This document shows, one piece after another, positions 53,985 through 63,440 of a stretch of 64,000 nt of DNA; position 1 is the stretch's first letter, and the number at the start of each line of letters is the position of its first letter. The stretch is taken from NCBI RefSeq assembly GCF_002975175.1, contig NZ_PCNZ01000010.1:62001-126000 (forward strand), written 5' to 3'. The position numbers and the translations under genes are program-made. Source of the DNA: Bacillus sp. MYb209 (GTDB lineage Bacteria > Bacillota > Bacilli > Bacillales > Bacillaceae_G). The notes beneath the pieces were generated by a model. It ran no database searches. It had not been told where the DNA came from and worked only from the letters and a program-made list of their open reading frames with translations.

Positions 53985-56174
53985 TTAATCAAATTTTAAT
54001 TTCTTTAATGCTTCTGCGAATGGATTGTTTAATGGTTCTTCTTCTTCTTTGTTCTGTTGTTTCATATATTTTTGGACGTCACGTTTATCAGCTTTGTTTC
54101 CAGATTCTTTTTTACGTCTCTCTTGGAATGTAGAAAGTTTCTCACGATAGCCACATTTACATGCGAAAATTTGGCCTGCTCCTTCACCACGAAGTTCTAG
54201 TTTCTTTTTACACTGAGGGCAGCGTGCGTTTGTAGTGCGGGATACATTTTTACGGTGACCACATTCGCGATCTTGGCATACAAGCATTTTACCTTTTTTA
54301 CCGTTTACTTCTAACATTGGTTTACCACAGTCTGGACAAGACTTCGTTGAAATGTTGTCGTGCTTATATTTTTTATCGCTTGATTTAATTTCAGTAACAA
54401 TTTCCTTCGTATAGTTCTTCATTTCTGAAATGAATACGTCTTTCTTTAATTTTCCTTTAGCGATAGCTTCTAACTTTTGCTCCCATTCACCAGTTAGTGT
54501 AGGAGATTTCAGTTCTTCTGGCACTAAATCAAGTAACTGACGGCCTTTTGAAGTAATATGAATATCTTTACCACGTTTTTCAAGTAAGAACGAATTGAAT
54601 AACTTGTCGATAATATCAGCTCGTGTAGCTACAGTACCTAATCCACCAGTTGACTTTAACGTGTCAGCAAGTTGTTTGTTTTGCGTATCCATGTATTTTG
54701 TTGGGTTTTCCATCGCTGAAAGTAATGTTGCTTCATTAAAGCGTGCAGGTGCTTTTGTTTGACCTGATGTTTGGACAATTAGTTTTATGTTTAATGTATC
54801 GCCTTTTTCGATGCGAGGTAAGATTTGTTCTTTTACATCATCGATTGCATCATCATCTTCAAATCGATTTTCATAAACCTCTTTCCAACCAGCATGTAAA
54901 ATCGTTTTTCCGCGTGCGATGAACGTTTCGTCACCAATTTTCGTGCGCAATGTTAGTTGTTCATATTCAAAGGCCGGGAATAAAACAGCTAAGAAACGTT
55001 TTACAACTAAGTCATAAATTTTACGTTCTTTATCTGTGAAAGCTGAGAAGTTTACATAGCTCTCTGTTGGAATAATCGCGTGATGATCGCTTACTTTACT
55101 ATCATCAACAAATGATTTATTAGATTTTACAGGTTTCTGCAATACTTTATGTGCTAAAGGACGGTATTCTCCAACTCCGCACGCCTTCAGACGCTCTGGA
55201 AGTGTTCCGACAATATCAGATGAAATATAGCGTGAATCTGTACGAGGGTACGTTAAAACTTTATGCTGTTCATATAATTTTTGCATAATGTTTAATGTTT
55301 CTTTCGCAGAGTAACCAAATATTTTATTCGCATCACGTTGTAGTTCAGTTAAATCGTAAAGACCAGGAGCGAACGATTTCTTTTGTTTTTTATCAATGTC
55401 TACAACAGTAGCATTTTGTTTACTAATTTTGTTCACGATTGCATCAGTTTTTTCTTTATTAAAGCTACGGCTATTTCCTTTTGTATCTTGCCAAGTTAGC
55501 TTTAACCTCTCAGCTGTTTGAGCTTCGATACCATAGTAAGTTTGAGCTTTGAAATGTTTGATTTCATCTTCACGGCTTGCAATCATGGCTACAGTAGGTG
55601 TTTGGACACGACCACAATTTAGTTGGGCATTAAAGCGAGTAGTTAATGCTCGAGTCGCATTAAGCCCGATATACCAGTCAGCCTCTGAACGTGCGACAGC
55701 CGAAGCATATAGATTGTCATATGCTTTTCCAGGTTTTAAATTTGCGAAGCCATCTTTAATTGCTTTATCGGTAACCGATGAAATCCATAAACGTTTAATC
55801 GGTTTCTGCATTTTAACTTTATCGATAATCCAGCGTGCGACCAACTCTCCCTCACGACCGGCGTCAGTAGCTATAATGATTTCATTTACATCTTTTCTAA
55901 GAAGCTGACTTTTTACAGCGTTAAACTGTTTCCCTGTTTGTTTAATAACTGTTAGTTTTAAACGCTCAGGTAGCATTGGTAAATCTTCTAAATCCCACTT
56001 TTTATATTTCACATCATAGCTTTCTGGATCAGCTAATGTAACGAGATGACCTAAAGCCCAAGTAACAATATATTTACTACCTTCAAGATAGCCGTTTCCT
56101 TTTTTATCACATTTCAGTACACGTGCGATATCACGTGCAACAGAAGGTTTTTCAGCAATTACAATACTTTTTGC
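53985..56174 (-). CDS. topB: DNA topoisomerase III
   Basis: A 729-residue type IA topoisomerase. The Toprim domain starts at KSIVIAEKPSVARDIA and includes ATDAGREGELVARW, the metal-binding DxDxE-type region. The catalytic Tyr309 is in LTYPRTDSRY. The C-terminus has Cys pairs of zinc-ribbon type (CPDCGKP, CQDRECGH, CPQCKKK, CKCGYRE) and an acidic end. AAAGGATG is positioned for the ATG at 56174; an upstream in-frame ATG would add 17 residues. It decatenates DNA at replication and recombination intermediates. It is a single-gene unit. Confidence 0.95.
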   Translation of the reverse strand, partial: AKSIVIAEKPSVARDIARVLKCDKKGNGYLEGSKYIVTWALGHLVTLADPESYDVKYKKWDLEDLPMLPERLKLTVIKQTGKQFNAVKSQLLRKDVNEIIIATDAGREGELVARWIIDKVKMQKPIKRLWISSVTDKAIKDGFANLKPGKAYDNLYASAVARSEADWYIGLNATRALTTRFNAQLNCGRVQTPTVAMIASREDEIKHFKAQTYYGIEAQTAERLKLTWQDTKGNSRSFNKEKTDAIVNKISKQNATVVDIDKKQKKSFAPGLYDLTELQRDANKIFGYSAKETLNIMQKLYEQHKVLTYPRTDSRYISSDIVGTLPERLKACGVGEYRPLAHKVLQKPVKSNKSFVDDSKVSDHHAIIPTESYVNFSAFTDKERKIYDLVVKRFLAVLFPAFEYEQLTLRTKIGDETFIARGKTILHAGWKEVYENRFEDDDAIDDVKEQILPRIEKGDTLNIKLIVQTSGQTKAPARFNEATLLSAMENPTKYMDTQNKQLADTLKSTGGLGTVATRADIIDKLFNSFLLEKRGKDIHITSKGRQLLDLVPEELKSPTLTGEWEQKLEAIAKGKLKKDVFISEMKNYTKEIVTEIKSSDKKYKHDNISTKSCPDCGKPMLEVNGKKGKMLVCQDRECGHRKNVSRTTNARCPQCKKKLELRGEGAGQIFACKCGYREKLSTFQERRKKESGNKADKRDVQKYMKQQNKEEEEPLNNPFAEALKKLKFD

Positions 56175-56478
56175 CATATTTAAAAACATCCTTTCAAATT
56201 TCCATACGTTAAATATAGCATACATCTTTGTTCTATTCAGTCTTGCTGACGGTTTGAGTTATTTGTGATGAAATATACGTGTGAGAGTTTTACTTATATA
56301 AATAAAAGATGTGTATAAATGTCAGATTTTAAGGCGTATTCATTGACATTGTAAATGAATTTCATTTAAAGCATAAGTAGGCAAGAAAAGGTTTCTACCA
56401 ATAAGAGTTATGATTGCTATCATTCTATAAATAGATGAGGGGGATAAGGTGATAGGATTATAATCTGTTTGAAATCAA
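56175..56478. other. Intergenic region with a promoter-like element and perfect 7-1-7 palindrome
   Basis: No gene is visible. TTGACA at 56343-56348 is followed by AAATGAATTTCATTT (56353-56367), a perfect 7-1-7 inverted repeat that would lie in the spacer of a promoter firing rightward toward the permease remnant at 56479. The arms differ from the Fur, PerR and Zur consensus sequences. Confidence 0.35.
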
Positions 56479-56580
56479 ATGATGGCGACAGAACATAATC
56501 TGCACCATGAAGAAATTATGAAAAAAAGATATTTGTTCATTATGCTTATTGTTTTATCAATTGCTTCTATCTTTCCATAA
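56479..56580 (+). pseudogene. N-terminal remnant of a membrane permease (FecCD-like)
   Basis: A frame from ATG 56479 encodes a 33-residue start of a membrane protein: a short polar lead, then KKRYLFIMLIVLSIASIF, the type of first helix seen in FecCD siderophore permeases. It stops at TAA 56578, right where the oppositely oriented IS3-type orfA sequence begins. The rest of the gene is absent. The family call is tentative because only the first helix remains. Confidence 0.45.
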
Positions 56581-56968
56581 GTTTGATCTTTTTTAACAAT
56601 TCATTTTCTGCCTTTAGTAGGTTCCGTTCGGCTTCTAAACGAGCATACTTCTCTTCTAACGTAAGCTCTCTCTCAAGAGTTCTTCCAGCGTTTTCGGTGC
56701 GTGTATCTCGCAAACCAAATACACCATTTTTTCTATAAGCAGCACGCCATCTACTTCCTGATGACATAACTCGTTTCATTCCAATCACATCTATATCAAA
56801 GCCACATTCTTCAAAAATATTTCGAGGTAACTTTCCTTTTTCATTTTCCTCAATAAAAATACGCTTAAATTCATCTGTATAAGTGATACCTTTCTGACTT
56901 ACAGATTTTATGTATGGGTTATTTGATAGAATTTGAATGTCTCTTTCTGTAAATAGCTTTTTTGTCAT
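56567..56968 (-). CDS. IS3-family transposase OrfA
   Basis: A 133-residue protein. The N-terminal two thirds form helix-turn-helix DNA-binding modules (FTERDIQILSNNPYIKSVSQKGITYTDEFKRIFI; NIFEECGFDIDVIG), and the end is a leucine-zipper helix (EKYARLEAERNLLKAENELLKKI), as in OrfA of IS3/IS150-type elements. GGAGAAGG sets the ATG at 56968. An A6G slippery run (56587-56595 region), the usual site for -1 frameshifting into OrfB, is present near the 3' end, but no OrfB sequence follows. The element is therefore incapable of self-transposition. Confidence 0.75.
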   Translation of the reverse strand: MTKKLFTERDIQILSNNPYIKSVSQKGITYTDEFKRIFIEENEKGKLPRNIFEECGFDIDVIGMKRVMSSGSRWRAAYRKNGVFGLRDTRTENAGRTLERELTLEEKYARLEAERNLLKAENELLKKIKLMER

Positions 56969-57060
56969 TTTGAACCTTCTCCGATCACAATTTTCTCTCA
57001 TTATACAAGAAATACCCTATAGAATAGACTTTTTTTTCAGTGTCTATTCTATAGGGTACA
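56567..57060 (-). mobile_element. Truncated IS3-family insertion sequence
   Basis: The 5' end on the minus strand begins TGTACCCTATAG (57060 downward), a TG-type IS3 terminus. A strong hairpin follows within the end (57013-57058, arms of 17 bp around a 12-base loop), which would block read-through into the transposase gene. OrfA follows. The element stops after orfA; orfB and the other end are missing, apparently deleted together with most of a neighbouring permease gene. Confidence 0.65.
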
Positions 57061-57154
57061 TTTTATAAGTTCCTATCACTCTTTTTATATAGTAAAGTAA
57101 AGAACTTGTTATTTTACTAGAATAAGAGTAGACTCTGAAGTAAGTGAATAAGAA

Positions 57155-57248
57155 ACACATGGGAGTTTGTGGATACAAACTGAGAGTATGGCTAATCCGT
57201 CATTGACCATTTGAACCTGTTGGATAATGCCAGCGTAGGGAGAGTGTA
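57155..57248 (+). promoter_or_regulatory. TPP (THI-box) riboswitch upstream of thiM
   Basis: The conserved TPP aptamer blocks are present in order: ACTGAGAG, TTGAACCTG and GGATAATGCCAGCGTAGGGA, closed by ACAC/GTGT pairing. With the terminator at 57264 it should switch off thiM-thiE when thiamine pyrophosphate is high. Confidence 0.95.
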
Positions 57249-57262
57249 AAAGCACATGTTCA

Positions 57263-57297
57263 GACACTTTGCGTACGCAAAGTGTCTTTTTGTGTAT
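57263..57297 (+). terminator. Riboswitch terminator upstream of thiM
   Basis: AGACACTTTGC pairs with GCAAAGTGTCT around a tight loop, followed by T5. Confidence 0.9.
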
Positions 57298-57328
57298 CTC
57301 CCATCATTAAAGTTAGGAGATGAAAAGA

Positions 57329-58138
57329 ATGAATGTACAAGAAATTAGTAAAGTCGTGGAATTGGTGAGAGAGTCTAATCCACTCGTGCATAATATTACA
57401 AATGTTGTTGTAACAAATTTTACAGCAAACGGTTTGTTAGCATTAGGAGCATCACCTGTAATGGCGTATGCAAAAGAAGAAGTAGCAGAAATGGCTAGCA
57501 TTGCGGGAGCTCTTGTTTTAAATATGGGTACACTTCGTCCTGAAGAGGTAGAAGCGATGTTACTTGCTGGTAAATCAGCAAATAAGAATGATGTACCAGT
57601 ATTGTTTGATCCAGTTGGGGCAGGAGCAACTTCTTATCGAACAGAAGTTGCGAGATATATTCCAGCTGAAATCGATTTAGCGATAATTCGTGGAAATGCA
57701 GCTGAAATTGCTAGTGTTATTAATGAAAAATGGGAAATTAAAGGTGTAGACGCTGGTACTGGGAATGGTAATGTTGTAAATATTGCAAAACAGGCAGCGG
57801 ATGAATTAAATACAGTTGCGGTAATTACTGGAGAAGAAGATGTTGTTACAGATGGAGAGCGAACTATTCTTATTCGAAATGGCCATCCTATTTTAACGAA
57901 AGTTACTGGAACAGGTTGTTTACTAACTTCTGTAATAGGAGCATTTGTTGCGGTAGAAAAGGATTATGTAAAGGCAGCAGTAGCCGCATTAACATTCTAT
58001 GGAGTAGCAGCAGAAATGGCGGCTTCGAAAACAGTAGAGAATGGACCAGGAAGCTTCCAAATTGAATTTTTAAATCAGTTAGCGAATACAACTTCAGATG
58101 ATATTGAGAAGTATGGAAAGATTGAGGTTATACAGTAA
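57329..58138 (+). CDS. thiM: Hydroxyethylthiazole kinase
   Basis: A 269-residue ribokinase-like kinase. [28 protein letters not shown] binds the thiazole, FDPVGAGAT is the phosphate/metal region, and [15 protein letters not shown] holds the catalytic Cys and anion hole. AGGAGATG sets the ATG at 57329. It phosphorylates salvaged 4-methyl-5-(2-hydroxyethyl)thiazole for thiamine synthesis. It forms an operon with thiE (13 bp gap) under the TPP riboswitch. Confidence 0.97.
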   Translation: MNVQEISKVVELVRESNPLVHNITNVVVTNFTANGLLALGASPVMAYAKEEVAEMASIAGALVLNMGTLRPEEVEAMLLAGKSANKNDVPVLFDPVGAGATSYRTEVARYIPAEIDLAIIRGNAAEIASVINEKWEIKGVDAGTGNGNVVNIAKQAADELNTVAVITGEEDVVTDGERTILIRNGHPILTKVTGTGCLLTSVIGAFVAVEKDYVKAAVAALTFYGVAAEMAASKTVENGPGSFQIEFLNQLANTTSDDIEKYGKIEVIQ

Positions 58139-58151
58139 GGAGGGGAACTAG

Positions 58152-58811
<660 letters not shown>

Positions 58812-58838
58812 AGTCGCAAAATGAGTTGTTTCGTTTAT

Positions 58839-58986
58839 CCCGCTATTTGTGAGCAGTAAGACTCCCACCTCAAAATTAGGCCGGAGAAAAGAAGTTAGGT
58901 GGGGGTCTTACGCCCGTAAAAGCCCGATTGGTGCGGGCTAATAATCAGTGGGGGATGAATAAAAACCCCACTGATTAAAGTTTCAC
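58839..58986 (+). repeat. bcr1 repeat, copy 3
   Basis: 148 bp flanked by perfect TTTAT duplications (58834-58838 and 58987-58991). It begins CCCGCTATTTG and contains GTAAGACTCCCACCT pairing with AGGTGGGGGTCTTAC, then GCCCGATTGGTGCGGGC and the terminal hairpin AATCAGTGGGG / CCCCACTGATT. It may also end thiE transcription. Confidence 0.85.
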
Positions 58987-59011
58987 TTTATTTAAACAAA
59001 CGTTTGATTAA

Positions 59012-59053
59012 AAAAGCACAAACCCTTTGAAATTGTAGGTTTGTGCTTTTATT
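59012..59053. terminator. Terminator downstream of the Dcu-type transporter gene
   Basis: AAAAGCACAAACC pairs perfectly with GGTTTGTGCTTTT around 13 bases. Confidence 0.85.
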
Positions 59054-60366
59054 TAAAACATAATTGAAATTAAGAGCATTCCAATTCCGATAGAAGTAAA
59101 GGTTGCGATCAGGCCAGGAATCATAAAGCTATGATTTAAAACATATTTACCAATTCCTGTTGTACCAGTGCGATCAAAATTAATTGCAGCAACAATTGTC
59201 CCGTAGTTTGGAATGAAGAAGTATCCATTTACTGCAGGGAACATTGCAATAAGTAATGCTGGCGGAATACCAAGTGATAGTCCAAGTGGCATTAAAGCAC
59301 GAACTGTTGCTGCTTGGCTATACAGTAAAATAGATAGAATGAATAGTGCGATAGCAAATAGCCATGGTGCACTTGTCACTAAGTGTTGAATTGATCCTTG
59401 AATTATATTTAAGTTTCCATTGAAGAAAGTATCTCCCATCCAAGCGATACCAAAAATAGCAACAACTGCTGTTGCGCCCGCTTTAAAGACGTTACCAGTT
59501 ACAATACTTTCCACATTCGGTTTACAGAAAATAATAATAAGAGCAGCAATGGTTAACATGACCATTTCAATTGTGTTTGGCATTGACAGACGAACTAATT
59601 TCCCATCAACCATCCATCCTGGACGAAGTGTTTCAAATGAACCGAGAAGTACAACAAGGAAAGTTGCGACTAGGAAAAGAATAACTGATAATTTCGCACC
59701 TTTTGAACCTATAAATTCTTTTTTCTCTTCAAGTTTAGGAATCATTCCCTCTTTTAATCGCTTCAAGTATTCAGGGTCTTCATTTAATTCTTTTCCCATT
59801 TTACTAGCAACGAATGCAGCTACCATACAAGCGATGAAAGTAGAAGGGATACTAACTTTTAAAATATCTAACAAGGTGATTTTATAGTCGGCTAACATTG
59901 CTAAAAGTGCAACTGTTGCAGCCGATATTGGACTAGCTGTAATGGCTTGCTGGGAAGCGATAACGGCAATTGACATTGGTCGTTCAGGTCTAATTCCTGA
60001 TTCGCGAGATACTTCGGCGATAACGGGAAGTACAGAATAAGCGACATGACCAGTTCCCGCGCATAGCGTGAATAAATAAGTAACAATAGGAGCAAAAAAT
60101 GTAATGCGCTTTGGATTTTTTCGTAATGCTTTCTCAGCAAGGTGGACGAGATAATCCATTCCTCCAGCAGCTTGCAAAGCACCGGCAGCTGTAATTACTG
60201 CTAAAATCATAAGCATTACATCAATAGGAGGAGCTGTAGGTTGTAAGTGGAAGACGAAAACAAGTATTGCCATACCAACGCCACCCATTACTCCTAGACC
60301 AACTCCGCCTAAGCGTGCACCAATAAAAATGCAGAGTAGTAACGTAAGAAATTGTAGCCAAAACAT
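59053..60366 (-). CDS. Anaerobic C4-dicarboxylate transporter, DcuA/DcuB family
   Basis: A 437-residue membrane protein with 10-12 hydrophobic segments. GGVGLGVMGGVGMAILVFVF, LCAGTGHVAYSVLPVIAEVSRESGIRPERPMS and ASQQAITASPISAATVALL are the hallmark segments of the Dcu family, and the C-terminus has GYFFIPNYGT. These carriers exchange fumarate, malate, aspartate and succinate in anaerobic or micro-aerobic growth. AGGAGGTAG precedes the ATG. A single-gene unit. Whether it is the DcuA or DcuB type cannot be settled here. Confidence 0.92.
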   Translation of the reverse strand: MFWLQFLTLLLCIFIGARLGGVGLGVMGGVGMAILVFVFHLQPTAPPIDVMLMILAVITAAGALQAAGGMDYLVHLAEKALRKNPKRITFFAPIVTYLFTLCAGTGHVAYSVLPVIAEVSRESGIRPERPMSIAVIASQQAITASPISAATVALLAMLADYKITLLDILKVSIPSTFIACMVAAFVASKMGKELNEDPEYLKRLKEGMIPKLEEKKEFIGSKGAKLSVILFLVATFLVVLLGSFETLRPGWMVDGKLVRLSMPNTIEMVMLTIAALIIIFCKPNVESIVTGNVFKAGATAVVAIFGIAWMGDTFFNGNLNIIQGSIQHLVTSAPWLFAIALFILSILLYSQAATVRALMPLGLSLGIPPALLIAMFPAVNGYFFIPNYGTIVAAINFDRTGTTGIGKYVLNHSFMIPGLIATFTSIGIGMLLISIMF

Positions 60367-60639
60367 GATAAACTACCTCCGAAATTCGTAAGTTAAGATA
60401 TATTCGAATAGTTTAATTTGAATGGAAATTAAATAAACATCCAGAATAATCCTTGTGTTATATACGTTTTTTATTATATAACATAAGAAATGTAACATTC
60501 ACGTATTTTGTTAAATTATTTCGAAAAAATAATACATTAAAACTTCATATTTAGATCTCTAAATAAGTGGACATTTTAATTTTTATGTTGTAATCTTTGA
60601 AAGAGAATATTTAAATTCTCATAGAACTCCCATATCGTT

Positions 60640-60746
60640 CAACTCGTTCAGCGAGAAAGGCAAACTGATGGAAACATGAGGACGCAAAACTACAGGGGCT
60701 AAGGTCAAATGACTATGCTAGCCAGTTACCGGACGGATAGGGTTGG
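60640..60746 (+). promoter_or_regulatory. Cyclic di-GMP-I (GEMM) riboswitch
   Basis: The GEMM-I core is present: AAGGCAAAC, a GAAA tetraloop hairpin (TGATGGAAACATGA), GGACGCAAAAC, GGGGCTAAGG and the receptor-side GCTAGCCAGTTACCG. Directly downstream is a terminator, and then the chemoreceptor gene. Outer boundaries are approximate. Confidence 0.88.
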
Positions 60747-60750
60747 TTTT

Positions 60751-60782
60751 GACCAATGCTTTTTCATTGGTCTTTTTTTTTT
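60751..60782 (+). terminator. Terminator of the c-di-GMP riboswitch expression platform
   Basis: GACCAATG pairs perfectly with CATTGGTC around six bases, followed by T10. Confidence 0.9.
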
Positions 60783-60792
60783 GGTTTATATT

Positions 60793-60807
60793 TGAGAATG
60801 GTTATCA
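60793..60807 (+). promoter_or_regulatory. Fur-box-like sequence between the c-di-GMP riboswitch and the chemoreceptor gene
   Basis: TGAGAATGGTTATCA matches the Fur 7-1-7 consensus at 12 of 14 defined positions. It lies after the riboswitch terminator and ~60 bp before the start codon, so it would have to act on a second promoter or as a roadblock. Confidence 0.45.
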
Positions 60808-60868
60808 ATTAAAGGGTGTGTTTTGAAATTATTATTTTGTATTAACTGAATTAAGGAAGGTAATGTGA

Positions 60869-62608
60869 ATGAAAAAATATTGGCATAAGCTATCGTTTCT
60901 TCAAAAGAATGTATTGTTAACTGTACTCGTTATTTTAACGCTTGTTGGTAGTATGGGGGCGTTAAGTTTTAATATGTTTCAAAATAGTATGATGTCTATA
61001 TTTGAAAGACAGTCTATTGAAACAGGGGATACGGTATTACATAAATTAGAGGCAGAAGTAGTAAGAGATGTCGCGAAAAACCCGACGGTACAAAAAGAAA
61101 AAAGAACTAAATTAACAAAGCAGTTAGATGAAGTTACAAAAGAATTGAAAAGTGTTGGACAAACGTATGTTGTTGGAGCAAAAACAAATGCAAAAGGTGA
61201 GCTTCAAATAGTTGGTTTGACTACAGAATTAGCGAATGCTGTTCAAGTAAAACCAGGAGACTATTATGAACAACCAGTTCGTTGGATGAAGGCATACGAT
61301 AAAGTAATGGCCACGAAAAAAGCACAAATAACGGAAATATATGAAGATGAACTGGGATCATGGGTAACAATATTAGAGCCAATTACAGATGGAGAAGAAA
61401 ATATTGTTGCAATTGTTGCAGCAGATTTAGATGCGTCTATTGTTCCTAGTACAAAGAAGAAATTTATTATGCAAGGTTTAATGTTTATTTGTATTTCAGT
61501 TTTAATTGCGACTTTTATTCAATTCTTGATTGTACGTAATTCACTTGCTCCATTACAAGATTTACGTGAGGGATTACGTAAAGTGGGTGAAGGAGATTTA
61601 AGTATTGAATTAGTGGAAAGACAAGATGATATCGGTATTATTAATTCGTATTTTAATAACACAATTGAGAAGTTTAGAGGAATTATAGATAAAGTGAAGC
61701 AGACGGCAGAACAGGTTTCTTCATCTTCGCAAGAATTGTCAGCAAGTACAGAGGAGAATAGTATGGCAGTTCAAGAGATTGCGGGTTCTATTGTAGGATT
61801 AAGATCTGGGGCTCAGTCGCAAGAAACTTCTGTACAACAATATTTATGGATTGTACATGAAATGGAAAATAAGATGGAAGAAATAACAGGGGCTGCGAAA
61901 CAAGTTTCCACTACCTCAGAAGGTATGGAGCAACATTCGGTTGAGGGTAATGGAGTTATTGAACAAATTATTAATCAAATGAGTTTAATTCAAAAAGCAG
62001 TACAAGATTTATCTTCTATCATTTATTCGTTGGAAACAAGATCAAAAGAAATAAGTGACATTGTAACTGTAATTACAGGTATTTCAAATCAAACGAACTT
62101 ACTAGCTTTAAATGCTTCTATTGAAGCTTCACGTGCTGGAGCAGCTGGAAGAGGATTTGCTGTTGTCGCAGATGAAGTGCGTAAATTAGCGGAGAAAACG
62201 GAAGCATCGGCAAAAGATATAGCTAAATTAATAGGGGAGACACAGGCTGAAGCAGAAGAGGCTGTAGTTTCAATGCAGAAAGGTTCAAAAGAAGTGGAAT
62301 CTGGAATTACCCTTGTTCAAAGTAGCGGTGCTTTCTTTGAGAAAATTTCAAAATCAGCACAATCTGTTACAAAGCAAGTTAGAGCCGTTTCTAGCAATTC
62401 AAATGATATTTTGCAAAATAGCCAAAATATCGTTCAAGTTGTAAATGAACTATCTCATATTGCAAATACGTATGCAAATAGTAGCAGTAATGTTGAAGCG
62501 AGTATGAAGGAGCAAGAAATGTCTGTACAAGATATAGCAGAATTGGCTACTTCTTTAAGTTGGCTTTCACAGGAGCTACAAGAGTTAATAGGAGAATTTA
62601 AAAGTTAA
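60869..62608 (+). CDS. Methyl-accepting chemotaxis protein
   Basis: A 579-residue chemoreceptor. Membrane segment 1 is at ~14-36 and segment 2 at ~198-220, framing a ~160-residue extracellular Cache-like sensor domain ([14 protein letters not shown]...[25 protein letters not shown]). A HAMP domain (~220-272) and the cytoplasmic helical hairpin follow, with the tip [41 protein letters not shown]. Gln/Glu pairs around ~300 and ~520 are likely methylation sites. AAGGAAGG precedes the ATG. The leader is a c-di-GMP riboswitch, so receptor level should track the motile/sessile switch. The ligand is unknown. Confidence 0.93.
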   Translation: MKKYWHKLSFLQKNVLLTVLVILTLVGSMGALSFNMFQNSMMSIFERQSIETGDTVLHKLEAEVVRDVAKNPTVQKEKRTKLTKQLDEVTKELKSVGQTYVVGAKTNAKGELQIVGLTTELANAVQVKPGDYYEQPVRWMKAYDKVMATKKAQITEIYEDELGSWVTILEPITDGEENIVAIVAADLDASIVPSTKKKFIMQGLMFICISVLIATFIQFLIVRNSLAPLQDLREGLRKVGEGDLSIELVERQDDIGIINSYFNNTIEKFRGIIDKVKQTAEQVSSSSQELSASTEENSMAVQEIAGSIVGLRSGAQSQETSVQQYLWIVHEMENKMEEITGAAKQVSTTSEGMEQHSVEGNGVIEQIINQMSLIQKAVQDLSSIIYSLETRSKEISDIVTVITGISNQTNLLALNASIEASRAGAAGRGFAVVADEVRKLAEKTEASAKDIAKLIGETQAEAEEAVVSMQKGSKEVESGITLVQSSGAFFEKISKSAQSVTKQVRAVSSNSNDILQNSQNIVQVVNELSHIANTYANSSSNVEASMKEQEMSVQDIAELATSLSWLSQELQELIGEFKS

Positions 62609-62616
62609 TAACATAA

Positions 62617-62823
62617 TATACACCGTCTAATGAAGTTGAAGAAAGAATAGCAAAAGCTTGGATTGATGTATTAGGAATCTCAAAGATTGGTGTACATTCA
62701 TTAAAAGTATTGAGAGCTTTAGCGTTATTAAAAGAAGATTTTCCAGATTTAACAATTCAAGATTTCTTTAACGAGAGAACGATATGTGGATTAGCTCGAA
62801 TTGAGGGGGAAATAAAGGTATAG
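62617..62823 (+). pseudogene. Remnant of a nonribosomal peptide synthetase carrier (T) domain
   Basis: An open frame without a start codon encodes PSNEVEERIAKAWIDVLGI...KIGVHSLKVLRALALLKEDFPDLTIQDFFNERTICGLA and then a stop. This is the end of an NRPS: adenylation-domain tail plus a peptidyl-carrier domain. The usual DNFFELGG segment before the phosphopantetheine Ser is missing, as if 27 bp between two CAT codons had been lost in frame; Ser remains in VHSLK. The rest of the synthetase is absent. It lies 8 bp after the chemoreceptor stop, so a larger deletion has removed the upstream NRPS sequence. Confidence 0.75.
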
Positions 62824-62877
62824 ACAGAAGAAGTTGGATATTTTCCAAAAATAATGAAATGATATGTACGCTTTTGT

Positions 62878-62906
62878 TTGTTCAATAAAATAAATCATGC
62901 TACAAT
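62878..62906 (+). promoter_or_regulatory. SigmaA-type promoter of the second thiamine locus
   Basis: TTGTTC (62878-62883) - 17 bp - TACAAT (62901-62906) lies just before the TPP aptamer. Confidence 0.6.
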
Positions 62907-62919
62907 GAAAACGAATTAA

Positions 62920-63002
62920 GAACCGGGGAGCCAATTGGCTGAGAGGATGTAAGTATACATCGACCCTCAACCTGATCTGGATAATGCCAGCGTAGGGAGT
63001 TA
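62920..63002 (+). promoter_or_regulatory. TPP (THI-box) riboswitch of the thiamine-precursor transport operon
   Basis: The aptamer shows GGGGAGCC, GGCTGAGAGG, the variable P3 arm (GTAAGTATACAT), CGACCC, AACCTGATCTGG and ATAATGCCAGCGTAGGGA. A terminator follows at 63048. TPP should repress the downstream genes. Confidence 0.95.
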
Positions 63003-63047
63003 CTTTAAAGTGATGTAGCATAAGTTATTATAGAATAACTTGTATAC

Positions 63048-63090
63048 AAGGCTTTCCTACATGGTAGGAAAGCCTTTTCTTTTTTTTTTG
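63048..63090 (+). terminator. Riboswitch terminator of the second thiamine locus
   Basis: AAGGCTTTCCTAC pairs perfectly with GTAGGAAAGCCTT around three bases, followed by TTTCT9. Confidence 0.92.
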
Positions 63091-63119
63091 AAACCATATT
63101 TTGTAAGGGGGATTTTATT

Positions 63120-63440
63120 ATGTCACAACAAGTTACAATTTCATTTTCAGTAGTACCACAAGCGAAGAACAAAGATGTGTATTCCGTTGTTGATAAAGCA
63201 ATTGAAGTTGTACAACAGTCGGGAGTTCGTTATGAAGTAGGGGCAATGGAAACAACGTTGGAAGGAGAATTAGATGTACTTCTTGACGTCATTAAACGCG
63301 CGCAACAAGCTTGCGTCGATGCTGGAGCAGAAGAAGTGATCACTTCTATTAAAATTCACTATCGTCCAAGTACGGGCGTAACGATTGACGAAAAAGTTTG
63401 GAAGTACCGTGATGAATATGCAAAACCAGAAGCGATCTAA
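63120..63440 (+). CDS. Thiamine-binding (MTH1187/YkoF/YqgV-type) protein
   Basis: A 106-residue ferredoxin-like-fold protein of the MTH1187/YkoF family: VTISFSVVPQ at the start, VRYEVGAMETTLEGELDVLLDVIKRAQ in the middle and TSIKIHYRPSTG near the end. Family members bind thiamine or its pyrimidine precursor and often precede thiamine-precursor ABC transporters. AAGGGGG precedes the ATG. Its 3' end overlaps the next gene, a permease, and the operon is under a TPP riboswitch. It probably delivers or senses the imported HMP moiety. Cytoplasmic. Confidence 0.85.
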   Translation: MSQQVTISFSVVPQAKNKDVYSVVDKAIEVVQQSGVRYEVGAMETTLEGELDVLLDVIKRAQQACVDAGAEEVITSIKIHYRPSTGVTIDEKVWKYRDEYAKPEAI

